From NCBI GenBank assembly GCA_041655275.1, contig JBBAFU010000006.1:62001-126000 (forward strand): a DNA stretch of 64,000 bases, in the 5' to 3' direction. This stretch comes from JAJYRX01 sp041655275 (GTDB taxonomy: Bacteria > Pseudomonadota > Gammaproteobacteria > Burkholderiales > Burkholderiaceae_B). The notes beneath the pieces are model-generated. The model saw nothing but the letters and a program-made list of their open reading frames with translations. It made no database searches and was not told where the DNA came from. Made by a program: the position numbers and the translations under genes. Shown piece after piece: positions 1-7,888 of this stretch; the stretch's first letter is position 1; each line of letters starts with the position of its first letter.

Positions 1-276
1 ACCGTGCTGGGCTGGATTCCGGAACTGGAGCTGAAGGTCGTGCAGTCCAGCTGCTGCGGCATGGCGGGCAGCTTCGGCTACGACGCCGCCCACTACGAAA
101 CGTCCATGGCCATGGCCGAGCTCAGCCTGCTGCCTGCGCTGCGCGAAGCGCCGGCCGATGCCCTGGTCGTGGCCGATGGCACCAGCTGCCGCCAGCAGAT
201 CACGCATGGCCTGGAAGACAAGGCTCCCCGGCCCGAACACCTGGCGTGCGTGCTGGAACGCGCCCTGGCGGGCTAA
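1..276 (+). CDS. C-terminal end of a FAD-linked oxidase / Fe-S oxidoreductase (CCG domain), partial
   Basis: The reading frame is open from the first base and stops at TAA 274-276, so only the last 91 residues are present. The fragment carries a cysteine-rich CCG signature (SSCCGMAGSFGY, about residues 16-27 of the visible part) followed by a helix with YETS. This is the pattern of the C-terminal Fe-S/CCG domain of large FAD-binding D-2-hydroxyacid dehydrogenases (YdiJ/GlcD-F type), where paired cysteines bind an iron-sulfur cluster or haterodisulfide-like cofactor. Which hydroxyacid is oxidised cannot be judged, because the FAD domain lies outside the window. It converges on holC with 10 bases between the stops. 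The family call is fairly secure; the exact enzyme is not. Confidence 0.7.
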   Translation, partial: TVLGWIPELELKVVQSSCCGMAGSFGYDAAHYETSMAMAELSLLPALREAPADALVVADGTSCRQQITHGLEDKAPRPEHLACVLERALAG

Positions 277-286
277 GGGGAAAGCG

Positions 287-721
287 TCAGGACAGGTAGG
301 CGGCGAATGACGAGGACGACAGCGTGTGGCCGTCGTCACGATAGCGCAGCCAGCGCCGACGGGCGGCCGCCCTGTCCTCTTCATGCCCCGACACCACCTC
401 CACGATATTCGCGAAGGCGTCGGCTTGCGGCGGCACGTCGATATCCAGATTGAGCAGCCAGTTGTGGCCCATTTCAATCGCCCGTGAAAAATCATGCGTG
501 AGGATGACGGGCGTCCTCTCGGCCAGGGCGTCCTGCGCATCGACGTGCGGCACGAAAGCCGTCGTTTCGAAACGCCACAGCAACTGATCGAAATACGCCA
601 GGCGCCGCTGGTCAGCGGCATAGACCGTCAGCCGGTTGCCTGCCAGATAATGCCTGCCGGCAATCCGGCAGGCCATCTGCAGGCGATGTCGCGACCCGGT
701 GACGAAGACCACTTTGCTCAT
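287..721 (-). CDS. holC: DNA polymerase III subunit chi
   Basis: This 144-residue protein matches the chi subunit of the polymerase III clamp-loader. In the family, chi pairs with psi and binds single-strand-binding protein at the fork. The N-terminus (MSKVVFVTGSRHRLQMACR) and the C-terminal WRYRDDGH-like block fit HolC, and the length is usual. The start ATG (719-721) overlaps the pepA stop as ATGA, so holC is translationally coupled to pepA, the order found in many proteobacteria. A longer in-frame extension upstream runs inside pepA and has no support. No holD is seen nearby. Confidence 0.85.
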   Translation of the reverse strand: MSKVVFVTGSRHRLQMACRIAGRHYLAGNRLTVYAADQRRLAYFDQLLWRFETTAFVPHVDAQDALAERTPVILTHDFSRAIEMGHNWLLNLDIDVPPQADAFANIVEVVSGHEEDRAAARRRWLRYRDDGHTLSSSSFAAYLS

Positions 722-2235
722 TGTGCCTTCGACGCGCCGTCCAGATTCATGAGATAGCGGGTCAGCAGCGGCACGGGCCGGCCCGAAGCACCCTTCTTTG
801 CGCCACTGTGCCATGCGGTACCGGCGATATCCAGGTGCGCCCAGGGATAGGCCTTGGTGAAGCGTGACAGGAAGCATGCCGCCGTCACAGCGCCGGCCGC
901 CGGCCCGCCGATGTTGGCGATATCGGCAAAACGGGACTTGAGCTGCTTCTGGTAGGCATCGTCCAGCGGCATGCGCCACGCGTCATCGTTGGACTGGCGG
1001 GCGGCATCCAGCAGCTGCGTCGCCAGCGCATCGTCCGGCGAGAACAGGCCGGTATTCACATGCCCCAGCGCCACTACGCAGGCACCCGTGAGCGTGGCCA
1101 TGTCAACGACCGCAGCCGGCTTGAAGCGCTCGGCATAGGTAAGCGCATCAGCCAGCACCAGGCGGCCCTCGGCATCGGTATTGAGCACTTCTATGGTCTG
1201 CCCCGACATGCTGGTAACCACATCACCCGGCTTGTTGGCCTTGCCGCCGGGCATGTTCTCGCACGAGGCAATCAGGCCGACCACTTCGCGATTCAGCCCC
1301 ATCTCGGCCACGGCACGCAGGGTGCCGAGCACGGTTGCCGCTCCGCACATGTCGTATTTCATCTCGTCCATGCCCTTGGCCGGCTTGATGGAGATGCCGC
1401 CGGAGTCAAAGGTCAGGCCCTTGCCAACCAGCACGACGGGGGCTTCACCCGCGCCGGCCTTGGTGTCGGCAGGCGTGTATTTGAGGATGATGAAGGCGGG
1501 CGGCTCCTGGGAGCCTGCAGCAACGGACAGGAAGGAACCCATGCCCAGCGCTTCGATCTGCTTCTGGCCCAGCACTTCCGCCTTGAGCGTCTTGAACTCC
1601 CTGGCGAGCGACTTGGCAGTGTTGCCCAGATAGGTGGGCGTGCAGATGTTGCCCGGCAGGTCGCCCAGCAGGCGCGTCAGCGCCATACCATTGGCCACCG
1701 CCTGGCCCGTGCGCAGACCTTCCCTGACCTCGACCGACTGCGTACGGCTGCACCAGACAGCCATTTTCTTCAGCACCGGTGCGGGATGATCATCTTTCTT
1801 GCTGATCGTGGCATCATAGTGGTAGCTTGCCTGACCCACAGCCAGCGCAGTGGCGTGGGCCCGCCCGGTGAGCGTGCTGTCGGGGCAATCGACGCCGGTG
1901 AGCGCCGTCACGGCTTCGGTCAGACGCATGGACACGCAGGCCTGGGCAAAGGCGAGCTCGCCCTGGGCATGCGTGCGCGTGCTGTACTTCGCCTGATCAC
2001 CCAGGCCCACCAGCACGATACGCTCGGCATGTACACCGGGAAGATTGCGCAGAACCAGGGTCTGGCCGGCCTTCGCCTGAAATTCGGACTTCAGGGTAGT
2101 GCGTACGGCACCCTGGCTGGCCTTGTCGATGATGTCGGCGGCGGCACTGAGCTGACCGTCGGTGAAGATGCCGATGGCCAATGCGGCCGTGCGGGCCTGA
2201 TGCAGTGAGGTCGTCGTGAGTGTGCTAAATTCCAT
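718..2235 (-). CDS. pepA: leucyl aminopeptidase, peptidase family M17
   Basis: This 505-residue cytosolic aminopeptidase releases N-terminal residues, preferring leucine, and uses two metal ions. The M17 signature NTDAEGRLVLADAL is intact, as is the metal-binding stretch VGKGLTFDSGGISIKP earlier in the catalytic domain. The N-terminal third is the poorly conserved macro-like domain. In enterobacteria PepA also binds DNA at carAB and cer sites; whether this one does is unknown. The ATG is preceded by an AGGAAAA ribosome-binding site. The gene heads a pepA-holC pair and is divergent from lptF, with 66 bases between the two start codons for both promoters. Confidence 0.95.
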   Translation of the reverse strand: MEFSTLTTTSLHQARTAALAIGIFTDGQLSAAADIIDKASQGAVRTTLKSEFQAKAGQTLVLRNLPGVHAERIVLVGLGDQAKYSTRTHAQGELAFAQACVSMRLTEAVTALTGVDCPDSTLTGRAHATALAVGQASYHYDATISKKDDHPAPVLKKMAVWCSRTQSVEVREGLRTGQAVANGMALTRLLGDLPGNICTPTYLGNTAKSLAREFKTLKAEVLGQKQIEALGMGSFLSVAAGSQEPPAFIILKYTPADTKAGAGEAPVVLVGKGLTFDSGGISIKPAKGMDEMKYDMCGAATVLGTLRAVAEMGLNREVVGLIASCENMPGGKANKPGDVVTSMSGQTIEVLNTDAEGRLVLADALTYAERFKPAAVVDMATLTGACVVALGHVNTGLFSPDDALATQLLDAARQSNDDAWRMPLDDAYQKQLKSRFADIANIGGPAAGAVTAACFLSRFTKAYPWAHLDIAGTAWHSGAKKGASGRPVPLLTRYLMNLDGASKAQ

Positions 2236-2301
2236 TCGTTTTCCTGGGTGGGTTCAAGAAGAAAATAAATCCATGTCAATGATTATCCCGCATTTCGTCC
2301 C

Positions 2302-3432
2302 ATGTCTCTATTCCGGCAATCGGTAAGAGCCGAAATCATCAGCCATGCCGGCGTGGTGCTGTCCACCCTGCTGATCGTGTGGCTGAGCGTGCTGCTGGTA
2401 CGCCTGCTGGGCGAGGCGGCGGGCGGGCGCATCGGTGCGGACATCGTGCTGGGACTGGCAACGTTTTCCAGTATCACCGCCCTGCCCGTCATCCTGTCGG
2501 TATCGGTATTCATTGCGGTACTCACGACAGTGACACGCAGCTTTCGCGAATCTGAAATGGTGGTCTGGTTCACCAGCGGACTGTCCCTGCGTGACTGGAT
2601 CCGGCCCGTCCTGCAGTGCGCCGTCCCCACGGCGCTGATCGTGGCTATGCTGACCCTGTTCGCCTCGCCCTGGGCGTATCGCCAGATTGCCGAATACCGC
2701 CAGCGCTACGAGCAGCGATCCGATCTGGCCAAGGTGACTGTGGGCCAGTTCATCGAGACGGAAGACGGTGCGCGCGTCTTCTTCGCCGAAGAAAGCGACG
2801 ACCCCGACGATGAAATGGGGCGCGTCATCGCCCGGGTCATCGATCCGGAATGGGTCAGTGTCATCACCGCGCAGAGCGCCCGCATCGAGCATGAAAACAA
2901 TGGCGATCGTTTCCTTGTGCTTTCCGAAGGACGGCGCTACGACCTCAAACCCGGCCAGCCCGATTTGCGCCTGTTCGATTTCATCGATTACGGCCTGCGC
3001 CTGGAGCACCGCAAGGATGGCGCGAGCGCCGAGGCGGTACGTTCGGCCGCCGAGCGCCAGATCAAGGCCCGCCCCACCCTGCAGCTGTTTGCCGATGACA
3101 GCAACAAGGCATGGTCGCAGCTGATGTGGCGCTCGGCCCTGCCGCTGGCCGTCATCAACCTGGCCCTGCTGGCCATCCCGCTGGGCGCCAGCAACCCCCG
3201 CCTGGGCCGCTCCGGCGATATCCTGATAGCCGGCCTGGTGGGTATGCTCTACATGAACCTGATCAACCTGTCACGCGGCTGGATCGGCGCGGGGCAGCTG
3301 GGTTTTGGCGTAGGCGTGTGGCTGGTCCACGCCCTGTTCTTCGCGCTGATGGCCGGCATGCTCTGGCACCGGCTGCGCGTGCGTGCGCCCCGGCACCAGC
3401 CAGCGGCACAGGCCCGCCCCGGCACACCCTGA
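2302..3432 (+). CDS. lptF: LPS export permease LptF (YjgP/YjgQ family)
   Basis: This is an inner-membrane subunit of the LptB2FG transporter that extracts lipopolysaccharide and hands it to LptC. The 376-residue protein has the expected plan: three N-terminal membrane segments (about residues 10-35, 45-75 and 95-120), a periplasmic domain (about 125-265) and three C-terminal membrane segments. Divergence from pepA is the common arrangement and favours LptF over LptG. The usual partner lptG does not follow; the next gene is a Bax-inhibitor-1 family protein with its own promoter region, so lptG must lie elsewhere. Confidence 0.88.
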   Translation: MSLFRQSVRAEIISHAGVVLSTLLIVWLSVLLVRLLGEAAGGRIGADIVLGLATFSSITALPVILSVSVFIAVLTTVTRSFRESEMVVWFTSGLSLRDWIRPVLQCAVPTALIVAMLTLFASPWAYRQIAEYRQRYEQRSDLAKVTVGQFIETEDGARVFFAEESDDPDDEMGRVIARVIDPEWVSVITAQSARIEHENNGDRFLVLSEGRRYDLKPGQPDLRLFDFIDYGLRLEHRKDGASAEAVRSAAERQIKARPTLQLFADDSNKAWSQLMWRSALPLAVINLALLAIPLGASNPRLGRSGDILIAGLVGMLYMNLINLSRGWIGAGQLGFGVGVWLVHALFFALMAGMLWHRLRVRAPRHQPAAQARPGTP

Positions 3433-3467
3433 CATGGACACCCGCGGGCATAAAAGTTTCAGGGCGG

Positions 3468-3502
3468 GGAACTCTTGCTCCTTTCCGGGGTCTTGTTATA
3501 AG
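3468..3502 (+). promoter_or_regulatory. Candidate promoter of the Bax-inhibitor-1 family gene
   Basis: TTGCTC (3475-3480) and TATAAG (3497-3502) are 16 bases apart and lie about 40 bases before the ATG, a plausible sigma-70 promoter. The same stretch also contains GGAACTC (3468-3474), 16 bases, then TCTTG (3491-3495). That resembles the GGAACTT-N16-TCTNA layout of sigma-E promoters, though the -10 part is imperfect. Either reading would give a short 5-prime leader. Confidence 0.4.
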
Positions 3503-3540
3503 CTAGTTGATTGTCATTCTTTGCTTCTAGAGGTTTACAC

Positions 3541-4245
3541 ATGAACGAACTACGCCCGGGAAGCCTGCCTGCAGCCGCCTATCCGGCACCAGCCACACAA
3601 CAGGTGCGCAATCGTGTCATGCGCAACACCTACTGGCTGCTGGCGCTTTCTCTCATCCCCACGGTACTGGGCGCAATGGTCGGCCTGAGCACCGGCATGA
3701 ATCGCATCATGTCGGCAAGCCCCGGCACCAGTGCCATCCTGTTCCTTGCCGGCGCCTTCGGCCTGATGTTCATGGTCGAACGCAACAAGAACAGCAGCGT
3801 GGGCATCGCCTTCCTGATGGCCTTCACCTTCTTCATGGGCCTGATGCTCTCGCGCATGCTGGGCTTCGTGCTCGGCATGGGCAACGGCAGCCAGCTCATC
3901 ATGCTGGCCTTTGGCGGCACGGGTGCGGTCTTCGGCACCATGGCCACCATTGCCAGCACCACGAAACGGGATTTCACCCACCTGCAGAAGTTCCTGCTGA
4001 TCGGTGTCGTCATCCTCATCGTGGCGGCACTGGCCAACATCTTCCTGCAGCTGCCCGCCCTGATGCTTACCGTGTCCGTGATGGCCATCGGCATCTTCTC
4101 GGCCCTGCTGCTGGTTGACCTGCAGCGCATCATCAATGGCGGTGAAACCAACTACATCTCCGCCACGCTGGCCGTCTATCTGGATGTCTACAACATCTTC
4201 GTCAACCTGCTGATGCTGCTGGGTATCTTCGGCGGGCGCGACTGA
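3541..4245 (+). CDS. Bax inhibitor-1 family membrane protein (YccA/YbhL-like)
   Basis: The 234-residue protein is almost entirely hydrophobic, with about seven membrane segments after a polar N-terminus of about 30 residues. It ends with the family-typical block YLDVYNIFVNLLMLLGIF. Relatives such as YccA and YbhL are inner-membrane proteins; YccA modulates FtsH proteolysis, and the family includes pH-sensitive calcium leak channels. The role here is not established. I chose the ATG at 3541 because it has AGAGG upstream and gives the usual N-terminus; an earlier in-frame ATG at 3511 has no ribosome-binding site. A strong terminator follows, so it is probably transcribed alone. Confidence 0.85.
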   Translation: MNELRPGSLPAAAYPAPATQQVRNRVMRNTYWLLALSLIPTVLGAMVGLSTGMNRIMSASPGTSAILFLAGAFGLMFMVERNKNSSVGIAFLMAFTFFMGLMLSRMLGFVLGMGNGSQLIMLAFGGTGAVFGTMATIASTTKRDFTHLQKFLLIGVVILIVAALANIFLQLPALMLTVSVMAIGIFSALLLVDLQRIINGGETNYISATLAVYLDVYNIFVNLLMLLGIFGGRD

Positions 4246-4282
4246 GGGCGATCAAGGCAAAACGCCTTTTCCGATGTGAGAG

Positions 4283-4309
4283 ATGCCCGCCCTGGTGGCG
4301 GGCATTTTT
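4283..4309 (+). terminator. Rho-independent terminator after the Bax-inhibitor-1 gene
   Basis: A perfect nine-base stem ATGCCCGCC / GGCGGGCAT (4283-4291 with 4297-4305) encloses a five-base loop and runs into TTTTT (4305-4309). It lies 37 bases after the stop codon. Confidence 0.9.
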
Positions 4310-4347
4310 GTATCATCGACCGGGAAAGGATGCCAGGAGGTAGGCGC

Positions 4348-4503
4348 ATGATACGAGACCAAGACGACAAATACCCGGCACAGACAGCTGCAGATATCCC
4401 GCCGTCGCCCTGGGACAGCTTCTTTCCCGAAAGGCCGGCTGTGAGCGACGATTTCATGACTGAGCGAGCCAGCCAGGACCAGAGAGGTCGAGAGTCGCTC
4501 TGA
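4348..4503 (+). pseudogene. C-terminal fragment of a VapB-like antitoxin (relic)
   Basis: A 51-codon frame ends in PSPWDSFF followed by VSDDFMTERASQDQRG. A WDSFF-x-SDDFM-ER tail is typical of the C-terminal toxin-binding part of VapB/AbrB-type antitoxins. The N-terminal DNA-binding domain is missing, and no PIN-domain toxin follows; restriction-modification debris begins within 60 bases. I therefore read it as a relic. The family assignment rests on this short tail only. It could alternatively be a small expressed protein, since it has an ATG and a GGAGG-like sequence (AGGAGGTAGG) just upstream. Confidence 0.4.
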
Positions 4504-4558
4504 GGCGAAACGATGCGCGGTAAAACTGCATTGCACGCCTATCTGTATCCAAGCGAGT

Positions 4559-4780
4559 GCCGAAGGCAAGAAAGGCGGACAATTCCACACACCCGCCAGT
4601 ATTGTGAAGACCCTGGTGGCCGTGCTGGCCCCGCACAAAGGCCAGGCGTACGACCCCTGCTGCGGCTCCGGGGGCATGTGCGTGCAGCCCGAGCGTTTCA
4701 GGCGGCTGGCGGCGATGAACCTGGCCATTCGAGGCATCGATTTCAACCTCGGCAAGGAACCGGCCGTGCCGGCATCGTAA
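4559..4780 (+). pseudogene. hsdM: Remnant of type I restriction-modification methyltransferase subunit
   Basis: In the frame that stops at TAA 4778-4780, the translation reads GGQFHTPASIVKTLV, then YDPCCGSGGMCVQPERF, then RRLAAMNLAIRGIDFNLG. These are the conserved N6-adenine methyltransferase blocks of HsdM. DPCCGSGGM is the SAM-binding motif I region. Between PERF and RRLAAMN about 20 residues usual in the family, including the GQE segment, are missing, and the catalytic NPPF motif is gone. There is no usable start codon. The fragment is an inactive piece left by internal deletions. Confidence 0.8.
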
Positions 4781-4856
4781 TGGCCAATGAAGAGACATAG
4801 GGCTACGAGCTGGATTGGCTTGTTCAGCAGTTCGTGAAAATGGATGCCGTGTTCCG

Positions 4857-5920
4857 ACTGATTATTCAAACGCCATCGTTCGCCTCAGTCCGGCTATCCC
4901 TGCAGTCGCACTCGAAGATGCCCTCAAGCAGGTGGAAAACCTGGACACCCCTGTTCAACTGGTCGCCAACCGCGCGTTCCACCGGTTTCTCGTCAACGGC
5001 GTACCGGTGCAATACCCAGCACCTGCGCGACGCCCTGCCCAATGCCACCTTCGTTGCCTTCACCGGCACGCCGGTCAGCAACGCAGACCGCGATACGCGC
5101 AGCGTGTTCGGCGACTACATCCATGTCTACGACATGCAGCAGGCCAGGGAGGACGGCGCCACCGTCGCCATCTACTATGAGTCGCGACTTGCCCGGCTCA
5201 AGCTCAAGGAAACCGATCTGGACGCCCTCGATGAGCAGGTCGAGCACTTCGAGGAGCGCAACAAGGCCCAGGAAGGCAAGGCCATGATAGTGGCCCTGAG
5301 CCGCGATGAAGGAATACAGCGCCAGCAAGGGCCGGGGCAAGCTCACCGTGGACGCGCACGAAGCACTCGCCCCGAGCAAGGCGTTTTCCCTGTGCGGCAC
5401 GCTGGACGAGGCCAGAGCGCTGCGCGATGAAGTCGCCTTCATGCAGGCCGTGGTCAGCGAAAGCGTGGTGGATATCTTCGATGCCGTCGGTCTGGAAAGG
5501 CCCAACATCGGCCTGCTGAACGACGAGATCAAAAGCAAGTTCGCAAGCAATCTGGTGCAGCAGAAGAAGTTTTCCGAAATGCTCGGCAGCGTCATCACGC
5601 GCTATCAGAACCGCAGCATCGAAACTGCCCAGGTCATGGAAGAGCTGATCGAGATGGCCAGGCGATTCCGCGAAGCTGCCAGCCGCGGGGAAGCGCTCGG
5701 CCTGACCGAAGATGAAGTGCGCTTTTATGATGCCCTTGCAGACAATGAATCAGCGGTTCGTGAACTGACGGATGAAACGCTCAAGAAGATTGCCCACGAA
5801 CTCACCGAGAACCTGCGCAAATACAAGTACCCGCCGGATATGGCGGAGGCTGCTGTGGAGCTGGTTCTGGCACAGGCTGAAGCCCTGGGTGAGGAATGGG
5901 CTCCGAGCATGAGTCAATAG
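4857..5920 (+). pseudogene. hsdR: Remnant of type I restriction endonuclease subunit, in three frames with large deletions
   Basis: Three successive pieces match HsdR. Piece one (4857-5015) reads DYSNAIVRLSP through VANRAFHRFLVNGVPVQY, from the N-terminal nuclease region. Piece two, in another frame (about 5014-5310), reads LRDALPNATFVAFTGTPVS, then FGDYIHVYDM and IYYESRLARLKL, from the helicase core. Piece three, in a third frame (about 5306-5920), is a 204-codon open frame covering the C-terminal helical domain (SKAFSLCG, VQQKKFSEML, ETAQVMEELIEMA, FYDALADNESAVREL, KYKYPPD). Hundreds of codons are missing between pieces one and two. Further blocks are missing before IKSKF and between ELTENLR and KYKYPPD. 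No hsdS is visible. The restriction enzyme cannot be functional. Confidence 0.8.
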
Positions 5921-6361
5921 GGCGGCGACAATTATCTTGAGCGGCTGTGGCACGCACCGCCGCCACCCTGTACGGCAGGCTGCGCCGTTACCTGCCCCGT
6001 GTATTGGCGAAATTGAACAAACTGGGGACAAGCCCGTATAATGATTTCGATACTAATGATTAGTGAAAACAGCATGTCTGCCGGAATCAACCTCGGAAAC
6101 CTCATGCCAGGCGCTGCGGCGACAGCTACTGTGCACACCGTCCTCAGTGTCACAGCAGACAGCGCAGAACAAGGCGTCATCGTTGCAAATGAGGCCATAA
6201 AGGGCAGCTGAAAATCCTGAAAACGCAAGCGCCGCGTGCTCGCGCCCACCGATATCACCCCGAACTCTTCCGACCCGTCCACAGCCTGATGCATCGACAG
6301 ATGGCTCGCTCGACCGCTTTCCTACATCAACCATTACCTGCCCACCTAAAAGGAAGACAGC
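5921..6361 (+). other. Intergenic region between the hsdR relic and ehuB, with a possible small ORF
   Basis: This 441-base stretch holds the promoter described separately and a 45-codon open frame (6074-6211). The small frame begins MSAGINLGNLMPG and ends in ANEAIKGS. I do not recognise it and see no good ribosome-binding site, so it may be a gene remnant or chance. The remainder (6212-6361) contains no feature I can support except the GGAAG ribosome-binding site of ehuB just before 6362. Confidence 0.5.
6013..6042 (+). promoter_or_regulatory. Candidate sigma-70 promoter upstream of the ehu operon
   Basis: TTGAAC (6013-6018) and a consensus TATAAT (6037-6042) are separated by 18 bases. It is the best promoter match in this region and points toward ehuB. 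If it is the operon promoter, the transcript would have a leader of about 310 bases. Confidence 0.5.
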
Positions 6362-7210
6362 ATGAATTTCACCAAAAATAGTCTGATCACCGGCTTCGCT
6401 TCATTGCTGGGTGTCACATTGTTGACAACCGCAGCCTTCGCCGGCCCGCTGGAAGACCGAATTGCAGAAAACAAGCCAATCCGCCTGGGCTTTGCATCGG
6501 CTGCGCCCTGGGCATACGCAGGCGATGACGGCTCGCCAAAAGGTTTTGTCAATAGCATCGCCATAGACGTCCTCACGCGCATGGGCCATACCAACATCGA
6601 ACCTGTCCTGACAGACTGGGCCGGGCTCATCCCCAGCCTGAGGGCGGGTCGTGTCGATATCGTCACGGGCGGAATGTATATCATGAAGTCCCGGTGCGCC
6701 AACATGAGCTTCTCGGAGCCAATCGGCGCATTTGGAGACACCTTCATTGTGGCCAAGGGTAATCCACATGGCATTCAAACCTATCAGGATTTAATCGACA
6801 AAAATCTCATCGCTGTTGTCCCGTCCGGATATAGCACCCTGGAGGATGCAAAGGCTGCGGGTGTTCCGGCGAAAAACATCACGGAAGTCCCGGGATCCAC
6901 GGAAGCGATCGCCGCCATGCGCGCCGGCCGTGCCGACGCCTTTCCCACAACCGACGTTGAGGCCGCTCACGTCACCGGCAAATCTGATGATCTTGACATG
7001 TCCGACCCCGAAGCCTTTGTCGGACGCAAGAAACTGGTCGTAGGCATTGGATTCCATCCGGAAGATCAAACTATTCTGGCTGAATTCAACAAGGCGCTGG
7101 GCGAATATATCGGCTCGGACGAGATGATGGCCAAAGTAGAACAAGATGGTTACATCAGGGCGTTTCTGCCAACAGGTCAGACTGCAGCCGAGGCGTGCAC
7201 CAGCGATTGA
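6362..7210 (+). CDS. ehuB: Ectoine/hydroxyectoine-type ABC transporter, substrate-binding protein
   Basis: This 282-residue family 3 periplasmic binding protein starts with a signal peptide (MNFTKNSLITGFASLLGVTL, cleavage likely after AFA, about residue 27). The blocks DWAGLIPSLRAGRVDIVTGG and MYIMKSRCANMSFSEP closely resemble EhuB, which in Sinorhizobium captures the compatible solutes ectoine and hydroxyectoine. It is followed 6 bases later by two permeases and then an ATPase, a complete importer. The sequence is AT-richer than its neighbours (about 43 % G+C in 6361-6420), suggesting acquisition. Ligand specificity is inferred; a polar amino acid is the main alternative. Confidence 0.75.
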   Translation: MNFTKNSLITGFASLLGVTLLTTAAFAGPLEDRIAENKPIRLGFASAAPWAYAGDDGSPKGFVNSIAIDVLTRMGHTNIEPVLTDWAGLIPSLRAGRVDIVTGGMYIMKSRCANMSFSEPIGAFGDTFIVAKGNPHGIQTYQDLIDKNLIAVVPSGYSTLEDAKAAGVPAKNITEVPGSTEAIAAMRAGRADAFPTTDVEAAHVTGKSDDLDMSDPEAFVGRKKLVVGIGFHPEDQTILAEFNKALGEYIGSDEMMAKVEQDGYIRAFLPTGQTAAEACTSD

Positions 7211-7216
7211 AGCATC

Positions 7217-7885
7217 ATGACGTCCTATCTTGAGTTTCTTGCAACATATGCGAATCGCTTCGTTGACGGCACCCTGATCACACTCGCGCAGTTCGGGCTG
7301 GCAACAATGTTGACCCTGGTATGCGCACTGATTGCGGGGCTGATGAAACTGGCGCACTCAAAAATCGTACGTGCCATCTCCACTGCCTATATCGAATTCT
7401 TTCGGGGTACATCGCTGCTGGTCCAGCTTTACTGGTTTTATTTCGTGTTGCCATTAGTTGGCATCAGCATGGAAAAATTCACGACCGGCGTGGTCACGCT
7501 GGGCCTGTGTTATGGCGCCTATGGCGCGGAACTGGTTCGCGGCGCGATACTATCGGTTCCTCCAGGCCAATGGGAGGCGGCGGTTGCCCTGAACATGTCG
7601 CCCTTCAAGCGCATGCGGCGCATCATCTTGCCCCAGGCCTTTGTGGCGATTCTGCCGCCCTGGGGCAACCTGATGATCGAAATCCTGAAAGGCACGGCAC
7701 TGGTCGCACTGATTTCAGTAGCTGATTTGATGTTCGAAGCCCGGCAGATCAACAACAACACCTATATGTCGGCGCAGGCCTTTGGAACGGCACTTGTCAT
7801 CTATTATATTTTTGCACGCTTGATGGTAACGCCGCTCATGCGTCGACTGGAACACATCATGGCCCAGAAGACAGGAAAAGCCTGA
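7217..7885 (+). CDS. ehuC: Ectoine/hydroxyectoine-type ABC transporter permease
   Basis: This 222-residue inner-membrane permease of the HisM/GlnP type has about five membrane helices. The EAA-like coupling loop that contacts the ATPase is recognisable around GQWEAAVALNMSPFKRMRRI. The FFRGTSLLVQLYWFYFVLP block typical of the family lies in the N-terminal half. It sits second in ehuBCDA, with a 6-base gap after ehuB and a 3-base gap before ehuD, and presumably forms a heterodimer with EhuD. The same low G+C bias is seen (about 47 % in 7381-7440). Confidence 0.75.
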   Translation: MTSYLEFLATYANRFVDGTLITLAQFGLATMLTLVCALIAGLMKLAHSKIVRAISTAYIEFFRGTSLLVQLYWFYFVLPLVGISMEKFTTGVVTLGLCYGAYGAELVRGAILSVPPGQWEAAVALNMSPFKRMRRIILPQAFVAILPPWGNLMIEILKGTALVALISVADLMFEARQINNNTYMSAQAFGTALVIYYIFARLMVTPLMRRLEHIMAQKTGKA

Positions 7886-7888
7886 GCC

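Noticed and set aside
4513..4800. Small plus-strand frames overlapping the hsdM relic
   Set aside because: The homologous HsdM blocks lie in another frame; these frames have no recognisable content.
5306..5920. The 204-codon HsdR C-terminal frame as an independent gene
   Set aside because: It aligns with the last part of HsdR only, has internal block deletions and no evident ribosome-binding site, so it is listed inside the pseudogene.
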